NCBI RefSeq assembly: GCF_028502605.1
Contig: NW_026611593.1
Span: 496,001-560,000, forward strand
Origin: Trichoderma breve
Lineage: Eukaryota > Ascomycota > Sordariomycetes > Hypocreales > Hypocreaceae
Direction: 5' to 3'
DNA: 64,000 bases
Of this stretch, positions 34,984 through 45,580 are shown piece after piece (position 1 is the stretch's first letter; the number at the start of each line of letters is the position of its first letter). The position numbers and the translations under genes were made by a program. The notes under the pieces were generated by a model. The model did not search any database and had not been told where the DNA came from. It saw only the letters and a list, made by a program, of their open reading frames with translations.

Positions 34984-36366
34984 ATGGCGAAACTCGAAAA
35001 CGACCAGCATGGAGGGGGATAGTGTATTGTTGTCTTGTACATAATAGATGCCCAGAGAGCGAATGTGTCTCGAGATAGAAAAAACGATGCGATTTACTCT
35101 CCCCGACACGGCCAGTGCACTTATTGATCGCACCTACGTTTGACGGCTTGAAGATGTGTCCTTTGCACAGCCTATGTTGAGCTGCAGTGCGTTATAGTGA
35201 AGGGCGAGGCGATACCAATGACTGTTGAGCCGGCGTAGTCTGGTGTTATCACTTCCTCCGCCATATCCATTACCTTGGCCTTTGATGTCTTTGAGGTGAA
35301 CTTTGCGTATATGATTTTCTAAAATTGAGCAAATTGATTGCTTGCGGCGAGTGTATATGGACTGGATATGCTATTAGGGAAATACCGTTTGTAGTTCGGC
35401 GCTTTGGCTCTCCATGGTATTATTGAATGCGAAGACAGTGCAATAGTCGTGAACTGGCTATGCAATTGCGAGACGATGATTACGACGAATTGCCAGCATT
35501 TTCTTACAGAATTATTGTAGCACTTCTTTCATGTATAACAATAACGGCAATGAACTTGGTCATGCGTGGCAGTTTCACTGAGCCGTACATGCAAGGGCAG
35601 TTACATCGATCAGGCTGCGCATGTAGAAGCAGCAAATACAGTGCACTGCCAAGATGAAGCAGTGGTGGATATGGTAGCCCGGTGAAAAGATGTAGTTCTC
35701 TGTATCACGTACGGGTCATTTAAACATTGAGCATCAACTTAAAAATTACGGATATGAAGTAAATACGATGGACCCATTGTCAACATGCAAATAGACAGAC
35801 ACTCGAGGTTGATTGCATCAAAGCTTCGTTAGATGCGTCACAGCAATAAGCTCGAAATGTCTTGATGCAACCTATCCATCATAAGATGATAAAGAGAAAT
35901 TCAATAATCGAACTCCAGGAACGGGCCCTTTTAATTTTATATCCTAGCGTCCGGCCGGCCTCATGCTAGGAGCCTTGTTTGATCGACGGGCAGCCGGATA
36001 TAAGCATACCAGCGCCTCTACTCGTATACAAAGCGTCCAAGCACCGTTACTGCAATGGAAGACGCGCAAATCGCATAACCCGTGAATTGGCCATGCAGCC
36101 ACTCGCCATGATCAGATGCAGGGCGACAGCAAGGCCAGCCTATCACGCATTTCGCATTCCAGCCGTCCTGCAGGCATCGTGTAGCCAATGTGCAATGTTA
36201 AGAGTCTTAGATGGGCGGCAGGCGGTCACGTGAGCGGCATCTGGGCGCCAGAAAAGCCCTGAAGGCTGGTGAGCGCGCCCCGCCCTGCTTTTATGGCGCA
36301 TGCACCATCTCCTAAACCGAAAGAATCCTGCATCCATCGGATACAACGATTGCAATTTGGACGAAC
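34984..36366. other. Intergenic region with weak diverged repeat
   Basis: A 1.4-kb AT-rich spacer between Atp19 and the CENP-B-like gene. Two similar 17-bp segments (CGTGAAYTGGCYATGCA) occur near 35449 and 36080, differing by two C/T changes, with patchy similarity around them. No gene is supportable; a decayed repeat is possible. Confidence 0.45.
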
Positions 36367-37491
36367 ATGGCCGCGACAGACTCGCTGGTGGACGGCAGCG
36401 ACATCTCGCCGTCCGTGTCGGCGCCCAAGGAGCGGCACTCGCTGACGCTGGACCAGCGCCGCGCCCTCCGCCGCTGGGCCAACACGCAGACGATCCGGCC
36501 CTCGCACAAGGCCTGCATCGAGTGGTTCTTCAGCCAGTACGGCCAGCAGATCAGCCAGTCCACCGTCTCGCACTCGCTGTCGCCCAAGTACTCGCGCCTC
36601 GACGGCGACAACCCGCAGCTGTCGGGCTCGCGCCTGCGCTTTGGCAACTGGCCCGACGTCGAGAAGCTGGTGCTGCTGTGGTACCAGCAGGTCCAGGCCG
36701 CGGGCCGCCAGCCCACCAACGAGGAGCTGGGCGAGAAAGCGAAGAGCATCTTTAGCCAGCTGCCGCGCTACAAGGAGGAGAGCCCGCCCGAGTTCTCGCC
36801 GGGATGGATTCACCGCTTCAAGAAGCGCTATGGGCTGCTCATCCGTCGCCAGCGACGCCACGGTGACGGCGGCATCAACCCGGCCGACGACATTGACTAC
36901 CTGGCCGACTGCGTGCCGCGCTTCATGGCCATTGCCAGCGACACGAGCCCTGCCGCCATCCGCGAGCAGGTCCTGCGCGTCGTGGGCGTCGAGTCGAGCC
37001 TCAACACCTGCGCCCTGGTCCGTGACGAGATCATCCGCCGCCTGGCCAATGCTCATGCCGCTCCGCTCCCGTCTCTGACCCCCGTCGAGCCCACTCTTGC
37101 CCAGCCTCAGCCCGACCAGCAGCCGCTCTATGCTGAGGACGACCCCGAAGTGGTGCTTCAGAACGCCCTTCGACAGCTTCAGCAGGAAGAGCAAGCGGCC
37201 GAGGAACAGGCCGCTGCTGTGCGCGAAGAGCGCGAGCGTGCTGAGAGAGCTGCTGGGCTTCAGCAGCAGCAGGCCATGGTGTCTACGCCGAGTGCTCGCG
37301 CCCCGTCAGATACTCGCTACACCACGCCGGGCCAAGACATGGCCCCTGATCTCACTCTCACGCCAATTCACTCTGAAGTCCCCATTGCTACTCACGACAG
37401 ACCGCTGCGATGTCCCTTTTGTGTCAACCAGCGAATGCTCCGCTCGATAAAGGAGGCGGTGGAACACATGTCGACGCACGTGGTGGTATAA
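36367..37491 (+). CDS. CENP-B/Abp1-like DNA-binding protein with C-terminal zinc finger
   Basis: An intronless gene of 374 residues. Residues ~25-70 (LTLDQRRALRRWANTQTIRP to STVSHSLS) resemble the N-terminal helix-turn-helix of fission-yeast Abp1/CENP-B. Residues ~92-160 (WPDVEKLVLLWYQQVQAAGR to WIHRFKKRYGL) form a CENPB-type Tc5/pogo helix-turn-helix. No DDE transposase domain follows. Instead there is a Q/E-rich coiled-coil stretch (~260-305) and a terminal C-x2-C...H-x3-H motif (CPFCVNQR...HMSTH), a likely single zinc finger. It looks like a host-domesticated pogo-type DNA-binding module, a nuclear factor for centromeres, origins or repeat silencing; the role is inferred. Base composition is very GC-rich at third positions, so the complementary strand is also open. 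Confidence 0.8.
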   Translation: MAATDSLVDGSDISPSVSAPKERHSLTLDQRRALRRWANTQTIRPSHKACIEWFFSQYGQQISQSTVSHSLSPKYSRLDGDNPQLSGSRLRFGNWPDVEKLVLLWYQQVQAAGRQPTNEELGEKAKSIFSQLPRYKEESPPEFSPGWIHRFKKRYGLLIRRQRRHGDGGINPADDIDYLADCVPRFMAIASDTSPAAIREQVLRVVGVESSLNTCALVRDEIIRRLANAHAAPLPSLTPVEPTLAQPQPDQQPLYAEDDPEVVLQNALRQLQQEEQAAEEQAAAVREERERAERAAGLQQQQAMVSTPSARAPSDTRYTTPGQDMAPDLTLTPIHSEVPIATHDRPLRCPFCVNQRMLRSIKEAVEHMSTHVVV

Positions 37492-38019
37492 ACTCCATCA
37501 TCGTCGTCAAAAATCATCTCTCTCTTCATTTTTTTCTCCTCCTTCATCAATCGGCGTTGTATCTTATCAGCCCTCAAAAACTGCTTCGCCACATCTTTTA
37601 TGCGCTTTGTTTTTTTCCACAAACTGGGAGTACGAGGACGAGGGGGGAATTTCACGTCGCTTTTTTGGGATGAGGGGGTCCCCTTTACACGCTCACGAAG
37701 TTTGATAAAAAAGACAAGGGGGCCTTTTGGGGAGTTTCGGTGTCTCTTTTTTATCATCATCTCTTATTTTTCTTTGATATCCATATGGCATGAGGCGGTA
37801 AAATGCCGTCGCTAGGCTGCTGATGTACACTATCTTTGTTTGAGAATCAAGACGCTCAGGTATCTATGCCGCGTGTGCATGATTCACAAACAATCCCAAC
37901 TCTGAGAATGTAAAAGAAAAAAAAAAGGTGTATCCATGTAAACTATTATTCTCAAATCGTAGACTTCATGTAACTCGTTTTCTCTAGCAATCAATCCAAG
38001 CCGCCCAGCTATGTCTATA
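37492..38019. other. Convergent 3' intergenic region
   Basis: A 528-bp spacer between convergent genes with T-rich tracts (37525-37545, 37745-37775) and an A-tract near 37916-37926. No gene is visible. Confidence 0.6.
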
Positions 38020-40022
38020 TCAACCAATCAACCCGGTCTCCTTCAAACGCTGTATCAGTGCGTCGGCCTGTTCCTGCGCCTCCTTCTTCTGCAGCAATGC
38101 CGGATCAGTACTGCCAATGTAATTCTTCCAAAACTTGAGTCCCTCAAGCCCCTCCTCGCGACACAGGGCCCCGTGCTCCTCGGCCATGAGCAGCTCCTCC
38201 TCCGCCACGCCGAGACTCCATCCAAACCTCTCCGCGGCCTCCTGCGCCGTGACACCGCGCCCAAACTCTCGCCAATCCCATGCAACGTCCCGGTCGGGCG
38301 GGAACTCGTGCAGGTCCTGCAGCCAGGCCAGGATCGACTTGATGGTGGCGTCGTCGGTGCGGTCCCGGGCCTGCACCACCATGACGCCGCTCCGGAACTT
38401 GCGCAGCCGCACGGGCAGCTTGAGGCCTTCCCACATCTGCGCCGCTTTCTCAAAGTCCATCGGGCTCACGAGCTCTACGCCGCCGCGCGCTCGGTTGAAC
38501 ATTGCCCATAGCTCGACTAGCGTGAGGATGCCGCCAGCCCGCTTGAGAACGCCCCTTGAGTCGTCTGTTAGGAACTCTGCCAAGTTGCGGGCCAGCTCAG
38601 AGAAGTAGAGTGACTCGGAGCTGCCACCGCCGACAATGTCCTTGGTCGTGATTAAGCCCAGCTGATGGGCGGATTCGGCCAGTATGCTATTGTCCTTTGA
38701 TGTGACATCACCACTGGCCCCGTTGACCTGCTGTGCAAATCTCTCTGCCAAAGCCACTACCTCCTTTGCAGAGGCCATCAGTGCTTCGAGGTCTTCGAAT
38801 GCACTGCCGATCAGGATTTCGTTATTCTTGCGCATGTTCAAGCCTAGTTGCTCGAGCCCAGCAATGCCCGCTGTCTTCGTCTTCTGAACAGGGGTGCTTG
38901 GTGAACCACTGCCGGAGCTGTCATCCATCGCGCGGTTGCTCTTTGGAGCGGGAGGTGCATCTTGCAGCAGCCATTTCCGCTGCGTCATGGCACTCTTTAG
39001 TCGTTCGTAAAAGATTTTTTCTCCGCCACCTCGGAATGATATCTTGACACTCTCTGCAAAGTCTGTGCTACTCTGGCTTGTTTTGCTGTTGCTATCCTTG
39101 ACTGGACCCGGGGACTGTGTCCTAATATACTCGGAGCTAGAGATGGAAGAAGGTATGTTTTGCGAGAGTAAAGGAGCTCCGCACATCTCGCAAGATAGAA
39201 GCGAAGGGTGATTTGAGAAAGTGCATCGAGGGCAATGGAACGACACCGAAGTATCAGGTTTTCCTTGACCACTGCCAATACGAGTATCAAAAGTCAAAAG
39301 GTCGCTTGATTGCGGGGTGGTTGTTGATGAAGTCTCCTGGCTCGAAATTCCACTCTGGCTGGTATTTGCGGTGGCTGCTGGACGGTTGCTTGCGGTGCTG
39401 ATAGCCGCCTTCAGCACCTGCGATAGCGTTGGTTTGATCCCGCATGCCAGGCATGGAGGAAGAGGAGTGTGGGCATTTGCTGTCGTCGGATCAAAATTGG
39501 AAGGGACCGGGTTTGAGAAGCTGCAAATGGTGCAGACCCAGGTTGCGGCCGTTATTGACGGAGGTCCGGACGGGGGAGTGTAAGCATTGTCCGACGGTGC
39601 GGGAGATGGCGTGCTCCCTCTTGAGTTGACTCCCGTGTTGGACACAACGCGGTTATGGAGCGTTGATCGCTTTAAAGGCTTGGGAACAATGGTGATCTTG
39701 GCCGATGACTTGAGGAACCCGGCATAGAACTCATACCGATCCACCTCCTTCAGGTTCAACGCGGCGGAGTACTTCCTTGGCTCATCCTTGTCAACATAGC
39801 AGATGCGATGAGATGTCAGATACACCTGGCCATTCTGCTGGTTCGGGAGCTTAAACTTCCTAAGCCGTCTCATCAACATCCAGCCCTCAAACAGCCCCGC
39901 TTCCAGACCCAAGAGACTCACCCTTCGTACAAGCCAACATTGTCCTGGACAAAGAGCAGTACTTCATCCGGAAGATACGAAGGCCGCAGTGCAGTAGTCA
40001 GATCAATATGCTTCAGGAACAT
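38020..40022 (-). CDS. vps36: ESCRT-II subunit Vps36
   Basis: Two exons: 40022-39922 and 39859-38020, giving 646 residues. The true N-terminus MFLKHIDLTTALRPSYLPDE lies in the first exon. A 62-nt intron (GTGAGT...GCTTAG, phase 2) joins YEG to KFKLPNQQNGQVYLTSHRIC, which is the family consensus. An ATG at 39921 falls inside this intron. A GLUE domain follows (phosphoinositide and ubiquitin binding), interrupted by two NZF-like zinc fingers, WVCTICSFSNPVPSNFDP and FHCPRCTFSNHPSLLSCEMC. The C-terminal ~250 residues form the EAP30/winged-helix region (from NILAESAHQLGLITTKDI on). Vps36 with Vps22 and Vps25 forms ESCRT-II, which sorts ubiquitinated cargo into multivesicular bodies. Confidence 0.93.
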
Positions 40023-40630
40023 TCGTCATACGGCAGTGGCAAAGAGCCAGCCCTCAATAAATTGAATCGGCCTGGGATGGATGCGTTGAATAGCACGTGC
40101 CGAAGGAAGCGCAATGAATGAAGGCTGGATGACGGAATAAAATGCGTTCTTGCTGGAAATTTAGATGATCAATAACAAACAGTCTGAGTCTGCACGTCTA
40201 CAGAATCTGGATAGAAGACAAATTCCGGTTATTGGTGAGTCTATAGCGAGGATAACGATGAAGCAAGGTTGCGCTACCGTTGATAGAGGATAGAAGATGA
40301 GGCATGCGACTTGGTCGAGGTACGTACCTGCTGTGCAGCTCCAGGAGGCCCCACTATTGGCCGGAAGCATCCTCCACCTCTTTCCAGCCCATATTCCCTT
40401 GAAAATAGCCGGAACTTAACCGTGATTGCCTGATCACGGGACTTTCTCTGACGCACATTTTCCCTTGTCACAGCCCAACCTCGCCCGTTGCCTCCTGATC
40501 TCGCCCAAGCATCGCGATCAAGATCTTATCAACCCGCCGTCCAAACTATTGCCGGGCTCTCCATCTGCTCTTGATCTGTCGATCCATCTCGTAAAACTAA
40601 CTCCAGTTCACACCTTCAGCCGCCTTCACC
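40023..40630. promoter_or_regulatory. Divergent promoter Vps36 / Thp3
   Basis: A 608-bp spacer between divergent starts that must contain both promoters. The Thp3 leader is C/T-rich (40480-40620). I see no other gene. Confidence 0.45.
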
Positions 40631-42310
40631 ATGTCAGGCTGGCCGACCACCCAGCATCCGCCAGGCGTTGTTTCTCAACACGCTCCGCCACCTGCATACG
40701 GCTATCCACCCAGTAAGTCTTTCTTTCGTCTCGCAGCGGTTTCTGGAACCTCCAAGTGTCTAACATCTTCTGCAGACCCTGCCTTTATTCCAGTTCAGGT
40801 GCGACAGGGCTTCAGTCCGTATGCTGCACCTCCGCCACCGCCATACATCCCGTACGCATCAAGTCCAGCTCAGAGCCAGGCCTCTACTCCCGGAACTACG
40901 ACAAATGCATCTCCATCAGCACCTGTAGAACAGCCCAAGGGAGCCAAGACCGAGTGGCCGGAATCAGTCCGACGATATGTCCAGCGGTCTTTTCATCCCG
41001 AAAACGACGACGCCTCTGTCTCTCGCGCGGAGCTTGAGGCCAAGCTGAAAGACACAATCGGCAGTGCTAAAGAGAACAACTCGCTCTACACTATTGATTG
41101 GGATAATATGCCTCTGCCCCAAGCCTTGGTGAGAGCTGACCGTGAGGCACTACTTAAGCTTCGCCATACCTCGTTGACCACGCCGATATATGCCGACGAC
41201 TCTTTCAATCCCAGAAAGCGCAAGTCGAATGATTTTCCAAACAATGATGCATCCGTGCCGCCTTGGCACTCTACTAACTCAGGCCGATCCCTCGAGGATC
41301 GCATTTCGTATTCCCCCGACAAGCGGGTAGCCCTCGATGACAGTAAGTTCCAGAAAGAAGCCAACAAGCGAAAGCGCCGTTTCGAAAACGAATACAAGGC
41401 GGCCAACGTAGCGTCGCTTAGCCCAACTCCGCCATCATCCGGCCCCATCGTCGGCACCTCTGAAACCCTTGAAAAGAAGTATCTCCGCCTCACTGCCCCC
41501 CCTATTCCGTCCAATGTGCGACCCGAGAGAGTTCTCCGTCAAACGTTAGATTTGTTGAAGAAGAAGTGGCGAAAGGAGAGCAACTATTCGTACATCTGCG
41601 ACCAGTTTAAATCTATGCGTCAAGATCTTACCGTGCAGCGCATCAAGAACGAGTTTACTGTTTCCGTCTATGAAATTCATGCCCGGATTGCCTTGGAGAA
41701 GGGGGACATCGGTGAGTATAATCAGTGCCAGACCCAGTTGCGATCGTTGTATGCAATGGGCCTGAAGGGAAACCCCATTGAGTTCAAGGCGTATCGTATT
41801 CTCTATTTCATTCACACGGCCAACCGCACCGGCCTGAACGACACCCTGGCAGATCTAACAGCAGCGGAGAAGGAAGAGAAGCCCATCAAGCACGCGCTCG
41901 ACGTGCGGTCGGCGCTGGCACTGGGCAACTACCACAAGTTTTTCCAGCTATATCTTGACACACCCAACATGGGTGCATATCTCATGGATATGTTTGTCGC
42001 CAGGGAGCGCCTTGCAGCTCTGTGCAATATTTGTAAAGGGTGAGTCGTGATCAGCAATCCCCTTGGTCTGGTTTCACCGCTAACTTTTGCCGCTAGATAC
42101 AAACCTGACGTCAAGCTGCGCTTCATCACTGAGGAACTCGGGTTCGAATCAGATGCTGATGCTGCTCAGTTCATTATTGATTACCAGGGGCAACATCTTC
42201 TTGAAGACCGCACAGAGTACATTGCGTTCCTGACCGGTAAAGCCAATAACCTCTTTGAGAACTCTAGAGCGTCGGCTTTCCGGAAAGTGGACATTAAAGG
42301 ACAGATTTAA
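40631..42310 (+). CDS. thp3: SAC3/GANP-domain protein Thp3
   Basis: Three exons: 40631-40712, 40776-42039 and 42097-42310, giving 519 residues. The introns are GTAAGT...TGCAG (phase 1) and GTGAGT...GCTAG (phase 2). The N-terminus is Pro/Gln-rich (APPPAYGYPP, APPPPPYIPYA) and disordered. A conserved SNVRPERVLRQTLDLLKKKW segment opens the SAC3/GANP helical domain, which includes QFKSMRQDLTVQRIKNEFTV, YEIHARIALEKGDIGEYNQC and LGNYHKFFQLYLDTPNMGAY. A PCI-like end follows. This pattern matches yeast Thp3 and human LENG8, which pair with Csn12 in transcription elongation, splicing and mRNP export, rather than the larger TREX-2 Sac3. Confidence 0.88.
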
Positions 42311-45300
42311 CTTGGTTGTTGCTCCTTGTCACGTTGCTCCTGCGCCTCTTCCTCTCCGCACCTGTTTTTTCTGCATGTGGCTCGCATTCGCCAGCGTTTT
42401 TCTGTTGCATTTCCTCTTCTCTATCTCTTTAAAGATTGCAACCTACCCCTGATATCTAACGATAGCATCTCGCCGATTGCGGCGAGGATTCAAAAAGTCT
42501 CTTGTTTCTTTGGACCTGTTTCGTTGGACCGCATCTGTTGAGAACCCGATATCGCACGACGAGTCGTTCTATTCTCCTATGCACGGTTCAGTACTGAGCA
42601 ACCATTACTCTGTTCCCGCTCGGGGAATGGGGCGGGCTTTTGCCAGTCACCTTGATTACGGCGATGCCCTCTTCAAACGATTTTATCTTCTAACTTGATA
42701 CGCCAGATCTCTGCTTCCGCTCTAAGCAGAATATCACTCGATCCATAGTAGCAACTCCAACCAGTTGGATGTTGAAAGGAATTTGGACGATATGTGACAA
42801 GATGTTTGCGCCAAACTGCTCCCTTGGCGAGAGCGGATATGGCGTTTTGGCTTCATCATCATCACGGTCGGACTACAGCTTGGGAAGTTTAAGATGGTGT
42901 TTGGCGTTGGTAGTAATTTTTATTCTTTCCAAGCCGGTTGGGCTAGGACATTTACACAGGCGTTTTCGGCCTTTGCCGTTACATATATTACATAGTCGGA
43001 GCAGCCATCAATTTATTAAGCTCGAATTTTCCCATGACTTTTAATGTTTCAGCACATGCCACCATGTTGAGCGGGGGTATTGTCTATTTGAGAGGAAATA
43101 TGAGAGTGACATGATAGTCAACATCGACTTGCTGTATTACTCCGCATTGTCCTGCGATTCAAAGGAAGAAGCGAATAGAGTTGAAACAAGGAGCAATGCT
43201 CTGGCGCAATCGATAAGTTGCCGGTAGCGCAACTCCTTGTTCAATGGCCTGGAAGACTCTGCGTTTCACCATCGGGAGGCCTGTGATGGGTGGCGCTAAA
43301 TAGAAGCATGCAGACAGGGGTGGTGGAGTAGCTGATGGCCGCTAGGGATTTTGCAAGCAGCTGGGTTTACGTTGAGAACAGAAGAGCATTGGGAAGTTTA
43401 CGCTGATTCATGTATTAGGTATCAAGTGGTAAAAAGAAGCATTCTATCTTTACAAAAAGTCTAATTTAACGTCGCTCTCCAAAAGCAGGTAATTCTAACA
43501 TCAAATCGGATGGATATATCAGGCTTTGGGGTCTGTCTATCCGTCTGGCTCTCTGTGCCCGCAGATGTGCACTAACACAAGAACTCGAGTCAATATCTGC
43601 TAAAACGGGACCATCTAGTCATGTCAAAAGTAAGGGGGGAGCCAGTTTTCTCTCTCTCTTCTATTGCATGCACGGTATGTAAAACTGTAATAGGAAAAGT
43701 AGAATGGTGTGAAGTAAGGGAAATGAAGTGATGTGAAATAAGAGGAAATGGGTGCCCAACGAGGTAACACTGGTGCCATGATTTCAGCCTCGCCGGCGCA
43801 GGCCGGCGCTGAGCACACTTGGGCCCCCAGGCACAACACAAGGATTTGATAATTGATTTGGTGATATGATGATCGTATGTACCGCCTACTCGTATCGTAC
43901 ATGAACTGTGTGCTTCTATAAATACAAGGTCCCAGTATTATATGTCATTGAAGATTGCCTCATTGTGCCTGATACATGTAGATACCAATCTTTGGTACTG
44001 GTACATGCGAGTTCTGTGGGTACAGGCGCTTGTCATCTGCATGTACCTTATTATACTGTTACCAGCTGGCCGGGAACAAGGCCGTGAAGATTGTAACTCA
44101 GCCAGACGTCATGCTGATGAGTAAATACGCAACCGAGAAAAAAGCAAGATGCAACACAGTTGTTGGATCTAATTCTCGTCAATGGAAAGGCAGCATGGAA
44201 CCCTTGCTGCCATGCCCCTCCCTTGGCCGTTGCGCAGCGCCCCATTGGGACCTCTGGGCGCTCTGCTCCAGGGCTTGCGGGCCTATGGATAGCGCTTGGT
44301 CGCTGGCCGCCCCCACTGTAGCCCACCAGCGCCCCCTCTGCGGCCCCCTGTAGCCCACCTGGAGCCCCGGCTGCTCAGGCTCTCTCAAGTTGCAACAGGC
44401 CACAGGTTTGCTCCCAGGCCAGGCTTACTGCAGACGACGACAAGTACCTGTACGAGGCCCTCAATTGCTCGTAATGGCCGTGGCGGCGGCTCCCTGTTTC
44501 TGTCCATATTTTTCTTCTTTTTGCCCGGGCTGTCTCACCTGGCGCTGTTGGGTACCTGCTTGGGGGTTGTACAAGGCACCTGGGAGTGAAGCGAGGGTCT
44601 CCCATTGGTACTGTCGGGTGGTACATGGGCGTGCGTGTACCTGCGTGTACCTTGCTCGTGCAACCAGACGCCCACGAGTGTACAGTACATGCATGCATGG
44701 GATTGGTCCCTTCTTCTTTTTCTCTCCCTCCCACCCACAACTTGGTAAAAGGCGTTTTGTCCAGTAAAGGAATTCTTTTCCCCCATCCAGTCCGCATCTG
44801 CTCCAGCCGCTTCACCCGGCGCCATCCAACCATTTTTGTCCGTCCCCTTGATATCATTGAAATCTTTTTTTGCTTTGAGCGCCTGTAGATTCAAATCCAT
44901 TGATTGATTCATCCCGCGATTGCGCCACCGTTCTGTCTACCATATCTAGGCTAAGTGACTGACTGGACTTGACTTGGATTGCCTCTCATCGCCTCGCATC
45001 GCATTGCACTGGTTTCGACTAGATTGCGACTTGGACAAGCAACACGAGCCGCGGCTGCACGTTTCCTCGACGGCTGCCTGCATCGCCGAAATCTCAGGCC
45101 GAGCGACGAGAAAAAACGTGAGTGTTGCGACCGCACGAGGCTCGACTTTCTAGAAGCACGAGGCGCAGCCGACACTACACAAACAGGCTAGGCGTGGACT
45201 GCAAGACTAGTATTAATATTGCCTGCTAGCACGCGCAACCAACTTCGTGTGCGACGGACCTGAGCTGCCCTCTGCATCGAGCCGGCTCTTCTGCTTCTTT

Positions 45301-45580
45301 TCCCTCTTGCGCTCACCGTCTACTCTGCTCTGCTTGTATCGATCGAACCTCGCCGGCCTCGTCATTGGCAACCGGACCCCCTCCCTGCTGTCGCTCGCAG
45401 CTTTTTGCGCACACCCTCCGCCCGCCTGTCGACATCGCGACCTCGCACGAAAACTAAACCAAACCCGACCCTCACCCCCCTCGTCGATTCTATACCCTCA
45501 TCCTCTCGCACCCTCAGACCGGCCAATATCGCCATACCGCCCATATCCCCGTCCGTCCGGCCAGATTTCGTTACACAAAG
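42311..45580. other. Long intergenic region and Bem1 5' leader
   Basis: A 3.3-kb spacer. 42311-43900 holds the Thp3 3' UTR and AT-rich sequence. 44200-44370 is GC-rich with a repeated CTGTAGCCCACC segment. 44880-45580 is a C/T-rich probable promoter and leader for Bem1. Open frames here have low-complexity composition and no recognised domains. Confidence 0.5.

Noticed and set aside
36226..37194. 322-codon minus-strand frame over the CENP-B-like gene
   Set aside because: GC-rich third positions of the sense gene remove stops on the other strand; the sense frame has clear helix-turn-helix motifs.
44878..44905. Possible tRNA T-arm (GATTCAAATCC)
   Set aside because: No matching acceptor, D or anticodon stems around it.
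44375..44912. Overlapping open frames on both strands in the Bem1 upstream spacer
   Set aside because: No homology signature, codon pattern or plausible splice chain; probably chance frames in GC-rich DNA.
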